Position numbers and translations under genes: made by a program
Source: Asterochloris sp. CNOR1
Lineage: Eukaryota; Chlorophyta; Trebouxiophyceae; Trebouxiales; Trebouxiaceae
NCBI GenBank assembly: GCA_963969365.1
Contig: OZ017762.1
Span: forward strand, 124,001 to 188,000
Length of the DNA: 64,000 nucleotides
Reading direction: 5' to 3'
Part shown: one piece after another, positions 48,609 through 59,649 of the stretch
How the letters are laid out: each line of letters starts with the position of its first letter
How positions within the stretch are numbered: the first letter of the stretch is position 1
The notes under the pieces: generated by a model
The model's database searches: none
The model's input: only the letters and a program-made list of their open reading frames with translations
Told to the model about the DNA's origin: nothing

Positions 48609-48778
48609 TTGCTGGCCGTGCTTAACTTATAGGCCAGCTGGCTGTTCATATGAGCATGTCACTCAGCCTCATGCTCTTGATCAACAACAGAAAGCCACCC
48701 AGGCTGTCAGCAGCACCTATGTTGAACAAACAAGAGGACGCTTACAAGTTCAGCATCGTCAACAATGGCATCACTTCA

Positions 48779-49760
48779 TCACGGACTGCCACCCAGGCTG
48801 TGGCACCTTTCTTGAGCATACATGTTCAGTGTTGCCAGAAATGGCATCACTGCATGGGCGAGTTCCTCAAACGCTTCAAGCGCCTCCTGTGTGTGCACCC
48901 AATCTCCTGACTCCGCCACGCTCAGGGAGCGCAAACTTTTGACCAGACGTATATGCATCAGGCAGCCTGAAGTCAATGTGTGGCAACTTTCCAAGTCCAG
49001 TGACTGGAGCTGCAGGTGTGTCAGGCGGCCCAGGTGAGTGTCCACTATGGGCCACCCCCACAGGGTCAGGTGGGTCAGCTGGTGCAGGCTCCCAACAGCA
49101 CTAAGAGCCTGGCCTGTAATTGTGTCAATAAAGTCCTGCACCGTCATCCTCAGGTCTTTCAGGAGCTGCAGGCTGCTCAGGTACCGCACACCCTCATCTG
49201 TCGCCGGTTCCTGCTGGGGCGGCGCCAGCGTTCCCGGAAAGTACTTCCCCCTGTAGGGCTTGGCTTAAAGGTCAATATCCAGCCTTGTCAGGTGGCTCAG
49301 GCTGCCAATGACTTGCAGCAGCCCGTCCGTGGCTCCGTCCCCGCACCAAAAGCTGACAGTGCTCAGGCTGAGCAGTCGCGTCTGCCTGAGTATGAAGTCC
49401 TGGCCCTCTGGCAACAGCAGAGCGCCTATGCCCAATTTGAGGTCCTGGAGTCGCGTGAGCGGCCTCAAAGTTGAGATCACATCTCTGCAGTTCTCGTCTG
49501 GTGACGCCAGCTGTTTCAGAAACAGCACCAGCCGCTCTAGATAGGGCCACCTCTGGCCAATGAGCCTCATTCCTTAGCTCTTCAGCTGGCTCTTGACCTG
49601 GCCACGCGGAGTTGTGAAGCTCTAGCTGGCGCATAGCCAGGTTGGCTGCCTCGTTCCAGCCACGGCTGACGAGGCGCAGGGCGGGGAGGCTGCTGTGCTC
49701 CACCCAAGCAGCTGTCTGCACGCGCAGCTCCTCTGGCAGATCACTGATGCCCTGCACCAT
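48779..49760 (-). pseudogene. F-box/leucine-rich-repeat gene with one frameshift and one stop
   Basis: From ATG 49758-49760 the frame reads MVQGISDLPEELRVQ ... SLPALRLVSRGWNEAAN, an F-box-like segment (LPxEL, LxLVSRxWN). About 55-60 codons on, near 49570-49600, the frame must shift by one for the LRR region to follow (GQRWPYLERLVLFLKQL, TRLQDLKLGIGALLL, LSHLTRLDIDL). A TAA at 49265-49267 then interrupts it, after which the same frame continues through VRYLSSLQLLKDLRMTV, LHQLTHLTLWGWPIV, LTHLQLQSLDLESCHTL and SLRSLSVAESG to a stop at 48779. In plants and algae such proteins act as SCF ubiquitin-ligase receptors. Either this copy is dead or two sequence errors are present; a tiny intron cannot remove the TAA. 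A decayed copy of its last codons (VMPLLTMLNL) lies just downstream. Confidence 0.68.
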
Positions 49761-50554
49761 GCCAGTGTCCTGGTCCTGGGCTGGGCTGGGCTCTGCCAAG
49801 GGGTGGTCACTGCATCGCCTGCAGCAGTAGGGTCTAGAGTAACAAGACTGTGGCGGGCCTGCATGACAGCGGCAGCTTCCAAAGTCTGCATCTGCACGTG
49901 CATTAGGACTGGCACACACAGAGTGGGGCTTGCCTCCAAGTTCAGAGCAGCGCTTCAGCCTGACTGACCTGATCTGACAGCTCAGAGCCCACTTGATTTG
50001 AGGTCGCAAGCCGCAAAAACGCTCACTTTTAGCGTCCCCAGACACCATCCTGGGTGCCGCTCATGGGTGTCTGAGCGGAACTGGTGTGAACTCAAGTTGA
50101 TGCAGCTAATGAGGCTGTTAGCTCAGATACTTCTGAGATGACAATCTTGAGGGACCAAGAGCTTAATGCTCTGATGCTTGAATCGATGCTTACAGGTCTG
50201 TGGAGAAGGTCACTGTTCTCTGAGCAATATTGCTACCAGGGCGGCGTGTCCTGGTTCCATGTTGAGTCATGGCGAGCACTGAATGATGTTTGAGGAGCAG
50301 CCTAAAGTCTTCAGATGAAGCTGTGGTCTTGATTGTTGCTGTGACCCTGGCCAGGTGCTAAAGGAGGCAACACTGATCCCTTGGGACAGGCAGGGAAGTC
50401 AAGATACTGGAGCAATCTGGTCCCACCTGAAGTCCTGCCACCTGGTTTGTCAGGCGATACAGCCAGGTGCGGCTTACGGACAAGCATAGCTGACATTTCA
50501 TGGCGCGTATCAAGCTCCTACTGCATTGCTGTTGCCAGTTGGCATGTTCATTGA
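49761..50554. other. Spacer between the F-box/LRR and PP2A genes
   Basis: 50049-50554 holds the PP2A 3' flank and no supported gene. 49761-50048 is open upstream of the F-box start on the minus strand and could include an extra 5' exon or UTR. Confidence 0.4.
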
Positions 50555-53500
50555 TCAAGCACCAACTGTGAGGCTGTTGCAGGCTTGCATGGCCTGCTGG
50601 GCAAAATACTTGACATCAGTGTCATCGTCCTCCATCAGCTCTTGCAGGCAGGGCTTGATTTGCTGGGTGACCACAGTGGGATTCAGCAGGGGCGCCAGGC
50701 CTTGCAGCTGCTTAGCCACATTAAATTTGATGTTGGGGACCTGCAGTGGCAGGACAGAGGGTTGAAGTGCTGTTGTTGTCACCTGACAAGCTCATAACAG
50801 CCAACGCTCGTCAACAGCCCTGAAAGCCCATGCAATGCACAAGTGCCGACATGCATACTGCAGGCACTCTACCTTCAGTTACAACCTTCGGTCTACAATA
50901 GCGATAGACCATCATGGACAGCCTGCCCACTCCAAAAAAAGTTTGTGCACACAGCGGCACACCAGAGGTTCCAAGTACTTGCCACAACGAGCAGCCCCCC
51001 TTTGAAAAGTCTCTGGCACAGCTCAAACACTAGACTTAAGAAGGTCTCTATCATCAATAGGTGTGGCTTAGCTGAACCTGTACTTCCACCAGCCTAAGTG
51101 CATGCATCACGGACCTTGTCGCGGGCACATGCCACCATGACTGGCAGCATATTGTGGCATAGGCAGTCATGGGGCACAGCCGGTGCCAGGGAGGCAATGG
51201 CCACCAGGACCGTCATCCTGTACAGGTAGTGGGGGTTGTCGATCATCCCCAGCACCTGCAGGAGAGGAGAATGTAGTGAGATCATGAGGGTGCGCACTGT
51301 GCAGCGTGACAGTGCATGCTGTCCTGAACAGGAACTGGGCATTGTTGATGATACTCAGCAACAATGAGGCATTGAAAACAGGCAGGCACCAGCAAGGCAT
51401 GAAAGTCAGGCAAGCACCAGCAGGGCATGAAGAATAGGCAGTGGTTGTGTGTGATGAGCAGCTGCGCGGCTGGCAGCCCCGCTGGCTGCCCTGCAACTTC
51501 CTGCTGGCTGGAGCATATGAGCATGTGTGAGCATAACAGCTTGACGAGTTGTGGGCGCTCAAAGAGATCACCATGATGCACAGCAGACAAGCACCTGTGC
51601 TGGGAATGCGCTGCACCACCAATCACCAAGTCAGATGATTCAACGTGGATTGTGGCAACGGACTGTGTACCCAGCTTGGTCTTGAATAAGGCCATCCTTG
51701 CAAGCTGTGACCTCACAGCACCTAGGCATGCAAGTGCTGCCGGGCACTTTGCAGTGCCTGGACGCTGCACCTAGAGGCCCACAAGTCAGCACACCTGGGG
51801 GACAAGGTGCTCCTTGGCCCAGTCTGGCCCAAACTCCCTGGCCAGCCTCTGCAGGTTAGCTGTGGCAGCCTCACGGATGCTGAAGACCTGCAAGCAGCAG
51901 CCAAGACGGCAATTCTCAATCTGATTTGAGCACATGCAACGCCATGCAACCTTCAGAGGTACACTGCCAGCACGCAGGATGAGCAGCTACTCAAGGCACG
52001 CACAGCACTCACCTGGTTCTCCTGCCACTTCATGCACAGCAAGCTGCTGCTCAGACAGCTTGGCATGCAACCTCCAGAGACACACTGCCAGCAGACAGGA
52101 CAAGCGATGAGCTAAGGCGCCCACTGCACCCACCTGGTCCTCCAGCCACTTCATGCACTGCGTGCCCAGCTGCTGCTCAAATAGCTCGGCGCCCAGCTGG
52201 CTGGCCAGCAGGGGGATGTACTCGATGATGGCCAAGCGCACCCTCCAATGCTTGTCCTCAGCAAGCTCCTCAATGGCGGGCAGCAGGCTCTGGGCTAGCA
52301 GCTCGATGCCAATCACCTGCAGGGCACGAACAGGCAACTCTTAGATGACTCATCAAGACACTTGACCAGCAGCTTCCAGCCAGCGTCCTCCACAGCAGTG
52401 GGACAGGCTCTGGGCTGCAGCTGACCACTGTAACGCCCTGCAAGCATGACCTTTGCCAGATCCTCAAGGGCGCCCAGCAGCGTGCTCATTCCCAATGAGC
52501 TGCAGGGGGTTAAGGTCCGCCCTCAACGAGCCAACAGATGGCTGGCAGCAGCCTCCAGAAGATGACGGCCAAACTGGGGTCCAGTCAAGTGCCGCTGTGG
52601 TGTGTGCACAGTCACCACAGCTGCGTCTGATCGTTGCTGGCAGCAGGCTCAGAACCAGCATCTCAATGCCAAAGGCCTGCAGGAAGATGAGTGGGGCTCA
52701 AGCGGGTGCTGGCCCTCAGACAGCACCTGAATGCAATGGTGCTGACTTCCTGCTTTACCTGGTTGACCTGCTCCAGCTTGCCGATGATGTTGAGCCTGAC
52801 CTCTGGGAAGTCGTCCTTCAGCAGCGACAGGAACACAGGCAGCAGGTGCTCGATGGTGGCGCTCTTGCCCAGCACAGGGGCCACCTCCATGACCACAGAG
52901 GCAAGGGCGGAGCGCACATACTGGGAGGAGTCGGCCGCCAGCTCCTTGACACAGGGCAGGATGGCTGACACCACCTGCAGGCAGTGGGAAAGAAGTGAAG
53001 GAGCACCTCCAGAGAGCACTGGCAGAAGGACGGGACCTTGCCAGACTTCTGCGGTGAGCCAGCTTCACGCCAATGTGACGAAAATTTAGGAGGCTAGCAC
53101 GTCAACTGCTGGGAGGCTGCCTTGACCTGCCAACAACCAGAGCAAGCATGGGCTTGTCTCACCTGGTCTGCAGTGAGCACCTTGCAGAAGGCTGCCACCT
53201 TGCCGGCTGCAGCCACGCGTACCTCTGCCTCGCTGTCACGCAGGACCTTGTCAAAGCAGGGCACCAGCTCAGTCCTGCAGGGCACAAGTGTCGCAACCTC
53301 TCGAAGTCAGGGCTATGGGCCTGACCGAGATGCCAGCACAGCCAGTCCACTGCACAGGACCCGGGAAAGCAGGGCACAATTGTGTCCTGCAGGGCACAAG
53401 GAACATCCTCTGTAGCTGAGGGCAGTGCTGTGGAACCGAATGGGCTGCCAGCACAGCCAGACCATCGCACAGGACCTTGACAGAGCAGGGCACCACTGCC

Positions 53501-56500
53501 GTCCTGCAGTGCACATGTGACTTCCTCTGTAGTTGAGGGTGCTGTGGGGCTGAATGCGCTCTCAGCACAGCCTCAGTGCTAATCTGCATTGGGACAGAGC
53601 AGGGCACCAGCTCTGTCCTACAGAGCAGGCAAGGACCCAGAAGTAAGAAGGAGGACATCTCAGCCTGTGGGTCAAGCAGCTGCATTGGATACATGTGAGT
53701 GGTGAAGCATCATATGTGTCACGCAGCACTAATGGCCAGCAGGGCACAGCCCCATCCTGCAGGAAGGTGGTGCAGTGGCTCTGGTTGTAAGGAGTAGGAC
53801 AGAAGTCAGGAATGTGAGAGCTGTTAGCAGTGCAGGCAACCTCGACTTAAAAAGCCTGGCTAGTCCAGTGCACACTGCGACACCAGTACATGGCTTGCCT
53901 GGCCAGCTCTGGCCCCAGCCCCTCGCATAGCTGCGTCAGCTGCTGCGCCACATTGTAGCGCACCCTCCAGGACTTGTCCTGCAGGTGATGCCATGCTGCT
54001 CAGCTAGTGGCAGCAGGCCTGTCCATTGCTATGCTGACCAAGGGCGGCATGCAGTTCAGGCCTGCACTGTCCTTGAAAGTCCACAGATCCAGGCTGACCA
54101 GCCCCAGCATGCAGTTCAGCCCTGCGCCGCCCTTGGTGCAAGACCAGAGCTGTGCTGACAGAGAGGCCTGATGATTACTTAGAACCAAAGCCCCAAGCAC
54201 ACCCTTTCGGCATCCAGCGGGGCACAGCAACGGCACTTGACCTGACACAGCTGCCCTTGTTGCCAGGCAGGGGCCACTCTGCCCACATCAACAGACAGGC
54301 AAGCTCCAATGAGCTCTTCCGGGTTGATGCAGGGTCTCTGGGCCCATGCAGCCAGATCTCAGTTGAGCAGATGGCCCTGCGGGCCTCCGTGCAGCCACCA
54401 TTGCCACACCCTCCCAATGGTGCAGGGCCACAGCTGGGGCCTCGCCTTGACAAGGGCTCTGCAGGCAGCCGGCCTCACCTCTGACAGCCTCTGCACGATG
54501 GGCAGGATCTGCTTGACAGCCTCCTGCTTGCTGAGCAGCTTTGCGATGGGGCCGCAGGCCTCCACAGCAAGTAGCCGCACAGAGTCCTGGTCTGCAGGCA
54601 CCAAACAATAGGGCTTGGCAGTATGCCCTCAGGGCTGCTGGGAGACAGCAGCAATGTCAACGTGCAGTTGACCATGGCTGGCTTGACCAGTGGGTAGGAG
54701 CCCACCAAACATGCAGCCCACTGAACATGCAACGAGGCACAGACAGGTGCACATGCCAGTGGGTGGGAGCCAACCAGACAAGTCCATGCAGCTTTTGTCT
54801 CTGGCTGATCTTGGTCTCACTGCTCACTGCTCCCAGCCAGCGCAGTGGGCGGCAGAGCTGTGCAGCTGGAGGCCTGGCCTCACAGAGGGGTGTGACATGG
54901 GCTCCAATATCCGGGAACCCTGAAGATGTAGACCTGATATGCAGAGCACCGCCCGCTCACCGTCCTGTGTTAGATCCTGGAACGCCGGGATAATCTCACG
55001 TCCTATCAGGTCTGCCTCCACCTGCTCTGCGTAGCGCCCCAGGTGCTGGGCAGCCGCTCGCCGCACCTGCACATGGCATCAGGACTTGTTCACACAGTCT
55101 GTGAATGCAGCACATGCCACAGGGCAGGGGCAGCACAGGCACTTTCGTGCAGCACGCAGCGTGGCACAGGCTGGCCGGGCAGCAGGTGGGCATGCTGGCA
55201 GACCACATGGCTCTTCCCAACCTTTTCTTGTGTCAGACAGGGGGTTCCACGGTCGACGCTGCTCAGGAGGACTGGCATCGATGAGATTGGCTGCATATGC
55301 CTGCCGCTTGGAAGTGCAATATAATATTTTTGAGCAGCAGCTGTGACCTCACCATGGGGGTCTCGTCGCGGCACAGCAGGCCGTACAGCTGGCGAAGGTC
55401 CGCCCGCTGGCTGCCTGTTGTGCGGGCATAGGCCCCAGCAAAGAGGCCGCAGGCGCTGATGCGCGAGGTGAACCACTCCCCAGTCGCCAGCCTCTGCAGC
55501 GCAGATGAGGGAGGAGGCGTCGTTCAAGCTGCAAACATCCATGGAACTGCTGCTTAGCAGAAGGTGGACACTGGGGCCCAGCAAACAGGGTACAGGTGCT
55601 GGTGCATAAGGTCAACCACTGCCCATCTGCCAGCCACTGCAGCGCAGATAAGGAGGGGGTGGTGGCAAGCATTTGGGTAGTCTGACTGAGCCAGAGTTTG
55701 CGCCCAGGCATGCAGGCGCTGATGTAACAAGCCGCTCCCCCTGTCTCGCCCTCTCCAGCAAATGTAACAGGAAGCTCAGTGATGGGGCTGGGCAGAGGGC
55801 TACCTGGTCATCATGGGTGTCACCTGGTGCTCACGCTGCTGCCAAGCAATTAGTTCGCGACTTGGATGCCGGGGCCATGGTGTTCCAAGATGCTCCTGTC
55901 TGGCAGCTGGGACACCCCCACTATTCAGCGATGAGGCGCAAAGAGCTGCTACCACATGCATCCCCTGCTGCTCAGGCAACAGCCAAGAGAGGGCCACTGA
56001 CCTTCACCAGGGGCACATAGTGCTCGGATATGCTCCCGTCGGGCAGCTGGGCAGCCACCTTGTTCAGCGACTCCATGGCCTTGTCCCTCACCACAGTCTC
56101 CTCCACCACTGCCAGCCCCTCGAGGGGAGCCAGCAGGTGGTGAGCATGCTGGGGACCACCCACGTACTGGACAAAGGAGCCCAACTCGGCTGCCATGGCC
56201 AGGAGCACCTGCAGCAGGTGGGGCCCGGCTGAGGCAATTGCAGCATGCCCTTGTGGCCATAGTCAGAGATGCTGTCTACATGCTGAACAAAGGAGCCCAA
56301 CTCGGCTGCCATGGCCAGGAGCACCTGCAGCAGGTGGGGCCCGGCTGAGGCAATTGCAGTATGCCCTTGTGGCCATAGTCAGACGTGCTGTCCACATGCT
56401 GAACAAAGGAACCCAACTCGGCTGCCATGGCCAGGAGCACCTGCAGCAGGTGGGGCCCGGCTGAGGCGATTGCAGCCTGCCCTTGTGGCCATAGTCAAAA

Positions 56501-57843
56501 TTGCCTTCCACATCCCTGGACAAGGTGAGGCACTTGCAGGAGGCAAGTGGCTGCCCTGCAACACATCATCATGCATCCGCATGCAGCCGCGCAGCAGCAG
56601 AGACAACCTTCTGGGTGCTCCCAGCTTGACGCACTAAAGACATACCTCGTCTTCATCGTCATTGCTCTCGCACAGGAAGGGCACCAGCTCCTTGCGGGTG
56701 CGCTCCTCTCCCAGGGCCAGCGCGATGGTGCTGAGGCGCTTGACGCTGTTCAGGCGCAACGCCACATCCTCGTTCTTGAGCTCATCTCTGCAGAGCGAAA
56801 GCAGTCAGGGTGAGAGAGGAGAGGAGTAAATTCACAGGTTTGGCAGTGCCCTGCTGCAGTTCCACAGCACCCGCGCACAGTGACGGCAGCGATGATCAGG
56901 TTGGACAGCACAGGCACCAATGTGAGATGCTTGCCACTGTCGAGGAGCATTGCCTTGATATGAAGCTCATCTGCACCAGAAAGACAAGGAGCTGAGTTCT
57001 GTTCCCTCTTCAGTCCAGTCCAGGGGCACAGGCAAGGCTGGGCCCAGCACCCCTCACGCTGACACGCTGGGCTGCTGGCAGTGCTCCCATCTGCCAGCTT
57101 ATCTGCACAGATGACAAACATGTCAGTCTCCCCCCAGCGCCAGCCCAGCTCTGGAGTCGTAAGTGACGCAGTTCAGGCGCACAGGGCTGCGGGCTTGTTT
57201 TAGACCTTGCATTCTTGAATTTGACTCTGCAGCGCTGTGCAACTTGCTCTGCAGCTCAACTGGCAACAGCAAAACAGCACACATGGCGGAGGACAGCTAC
57301 ACTGCCAGATGGGATGCTGCTGGCCAGTCCAGCGCTGCCTCGACATCTGCAGGCAGCTGTTTGAGCACTTCCAGCTCAGTGCAGAGCCAGCTACAGGCCC
57401 AAGGCCCCAGCGGCAGTCAGCTGGACTGCTGCAGGCATTTCCGTGCAGCGCTGCTGCAGCAGCCCTGCATCCAGTCGCATGCGCTCGCAACAGCGCACGA
57501 AACCTGGAGAGCTAGCATCATTGATGGACAATCCTGGCCCAGCAGGCATGTGCGATGTAGATGAGGCCCAGTGCAGAGCAACAGCCTGCGCTGTTTCACA
57601 AACAGGGCGGGAGGACGTAGTTGCAGAATGTGCAAGGCCCGCATGCTGCACAGTGCATTCAGACGCCCAGTCGCTCTCTGCAAGCCTGGGTTGGGTGCTG
57701 AACTGAGTACTGCAGCCCAAACCACACCTGAGGGACCTCTGCCACACCTGCCATGCGTGAAGCGCAACGCTGTTTTGTTGAGCAATTCGAACTCACATCA
57801 GAATGGCAATGGGGTACAGCGACTTGTCTTCTGGCTCCCCCAT
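50555..57843 (-). CDS. PP2AA: PP2A scaffold subunit A (PR65), 13 exons
   Basis: HEAT-repeat scaffold that holds the catalytic and regulatory subunits of protein phosphatase 2A together. Exons 57797-57843, 56646-56787, 56002-56208, 55353-55493, 54961-55066, 54479-54591, 53899-53978, 53163-53274, 52759-52974, 52134-52316, 51795-51887, 51115-51255 and 50555-50740 join in phase to 588 residues, the usual length. Landmarks: [20 protein letters not shown] at the start, [74 protein letters not shown], the highly conserved [34 protein letters not shown] and [13 protein letters not shown]. Each exon carries roughly one or two helices of the 15 HEAT repeats. Exon 1 is only 47 nt and lies about 1 kb from exon 2. 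The donor after 53899 is GC rather than GT. Confidence 0.96.
52010..52075 (-). repeat. Copy of PP2A-A exon 10 end within intron 10
   Basis: Exon 10 ends CACTTCATGCACTG / GGTCCTCCAG (plus-strand view, 52134-52160). The same edge with donor recurs at 52010-52060 (CACCTGGTTCTCCTGCCACT). The spacer also repeats CCTCCAGAGACACACTGCCA against TTCAGAGGTACACTGCCAGC near 51955. Confidence 0.65.
53365..53765 (-). repeat. Serial copies of PP2A-A exon 8 start
   Basis: The exon 8 start, seen on the plus strand as AGCAGGGCACCAGCTCAGTC then CTGCAG (53256-53280), recurs at about 53370-53400, 53482-53510, 53595-53625 and 53738-53765, all in the same orientation and each followed by a CTGCAG- or CTACAG-type acceptor. 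Spacing is about 110-140 bp and similarity falls with distance. Confidence 0.7.
56171..56515 (-). repeat. 116-bp tandem triplication containing the start of PP2A-A exon 3
   Basis: Repeats begin at 56171, 56287 and 56403 (ACAAAGGA(G/A)CCCAACTCGG on the plus strand), with a few differences between copies. Each contains the intron 2 acceptor and the first 38 nt of exon 3 ([13 protein letters not shown]). Only the copy at 56171-56208 is joined to the rest of the exon; the others sit upstream in the intron. 116 is not a multiple of three, so using an upstream acceptor with read-through would shift the frame. Confidence 0.9.
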
Positions 57844-59049
57844 TGAGCCTGCGCCGGCGCCTCGCTCTCACAGGCCTCTTCACCTTGTCATGCCTGGGAT
57901 CCACCAGCCTGATCCTGCTGCAGCCAATACAAAGTACGCCTGCAGGTGTGTATACCTGAGGCACAGCATTGCTGCTGGCCAGTCCAAGGTGTCAGGCCAT
58001 GCAAAGCGGACTGGAGGGCCTGCAGCGACAGGGTTACCGGGCCCCTGGCTCACCTTGCTGGATGCACAGGGCAATGTGGGCTGGCTGATGAATGGCAGCT
58101 TCGTGCTGTACTCACACTGGAGCGAAATCGGCAGTTTCCTTGCCAAGAAAGCGAGTACAGCTTTGACTGAGATTGTCTGCCACCTCTGCCCCGGCTGCTC
58201 ATGACGTACGCATCCACCTGAGGTCCCTTATATTCGCCAGAATCCCACCGCTCATGATGATGATGATTTAAATTTAAAGTCCGTAGCCTCAATGCACGGG
58301 CATAGGACTATGATCATTTCATCCTACCAATGAACTTTGCTGAAGGTGTAGGGGTACAAAAAGAAGCAGTACAGGCATATCAAGCAGGTCACTGTACTTG
58401 GCTGGTAAAGAGGGAGCCGGCGCTCATAGCAGGCCTTGGCACTGTGCTGGGCTTCATCACCACGTTGGACTGCTAGCTGAGGTTGCTGCCCGAAATGCAA
58501 ACACCCTGGATCCTGTATGGCGCAGGGGGGGGCTCAGCCCCCCTGACTGGCTTGCCACGCCCTCTCAGCTCGTAGACTTCGCAGTCATGAGAGAGTTATG
58601 CTTGGGTATGACTGTGACCAGCAGTCTTCCCCTCGCAGGGCACCAGGCTCCAAGGCGGCACACCCCAAGCAACAACTCAGCATGGGGACCTTAGGGGAAG
58701 ACAATCATGTGATGAGTCTAGCGCATTGCTATGAAATTGGGGCTCTAATCAGCAGCTGGTAAGCTGGGGACACATCACGGCACATAGAGGGGTCACCCAG
58801 GGTGTCTGTTCCTCATTTAGGCCCAGATGTGCCCCCAGTGATGCCCAGCATAGTTGCGTGCTGGAGCAGTGCTGCCCTGATGTATGTGGCCACTCGGCTT
58901 GGTGGTTGTTCAAACAGCGTTGCCAACGACTGCTGCTGCTCCGCAAACAGGTGGCTGTGAGCAGACCGGAGGTCTGCTCATATCGGGTTAAACCTACGAA
59001 TTTCGCTTAAGCCGGGCACCAAGCCCATTTGGACTCCCGTTGGACTTAG
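57844..59049. other. PP2A 5' flank and dispersed repeats
   Basis: 57844 to about 58200 must hold the PP2A promoter. Two segments have partners further right: 58270-58345 (GTCCGTAGCCTCAATGCACG) matches 60877-60955, and 58783-58940 (GTGTCTGTTCCTCATTTAGG) matches 61060-61200, in the same order and orientation about 2.3-2.6 kb apart. No gene was recognised. Confidence 0.55.
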
Positions 59050-59640
59050 CTAGAAATCGTTGGGAATCGTTGGAAGTGATGCTGCCACTGTTGTGTGACT
59101 GCATGTGTCAGGCGAAACACCAGTCCAGTCCTGCTGCCTTTGGGGGAGTCTGCTGGCTTCAGGCTCAAGCACCCCATGGGGGATAAGAATGAGCAGGGAG
59201 AGATCAGCTAGGGGAGGGGGGGATCTTGAGCTTTTCTTGTCATGTGCCTTCTGTTCTTCCGGGGTCCTCTTTCTCTTGGCCAACTTTTTGGCAACCTTCT
59301 TCTGAGTAGCAGGCATGATGTCAAACTTGGTGCACTGCAGCAGGAAATGGATTCAGCATATGCTGCAGTGAGTTGCAGCACATGCAGTCAGCAGCCCACC
59401 TTAGGAGGCTTTGGAGGCAGCAGCAGGCTCCACAAGAGGCTCAGCAGGCAGCAACAGGCTGCACAGGACAGAGGCAGCAGCACCAACAGCAGGTTCAGCA
59501 GCGGGACCAGCAGGCTGCTTTGGGGCCTCAGCAGAGGCAGCAACAAGAGTCTCAGCAGGAGCATCAGGAGCCATGTCATCATCCTCAGAAGGGGGAGGCT
59601 CCTCATCAGCCTGAACAGGAGCCTGAGCAGGCCCACTGGC
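59050..59640 (-). CDS. Hypothetical Ala/Pro-rich protein with basic C-terminal part
   Basis: Two open stretches on the minus strand. 59420-59640 reads acidic then Ala/Pro-rich (ADEEPPPSEDDDMAPDAPAE, APKQPAGPAAEPAVGAAAS). 59050-59316 starts MPATQKKVAKKLAKRKRTPE and stays basic before a Pro/Leu tail. An intron between them is likely but its ends are unclear. The order acidic, Ala-rich, basic resembles the plus-strand gene at 61.9-63.4 kb, so the two may be related. Low-complexity sequence makes this tentative. Confidence 0.35.
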
Positions 59641-59649
59641 AGCACATCA

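Noticed and set aside
56810-57121. Alternative 5' exons for PP2A-A near 56932-56990 (GATGAGCTTCATATCAAG) or 57121
   Set aside because: The 47-nt exon at 57797-57843 gives the conserved LYPIAxLI start and exact phase; the 56.95-kb segment is better read as another decayed exon 2 copy.
59388-59645. Leu-rich minus-strand frame that looks like membrane helices
   Set aside because: It is the out-of-frame reading of an Ala/Pro/Gln-coding CTG-rich tract; another frame of the same strand gives the acidic/Ala-rich sequence.
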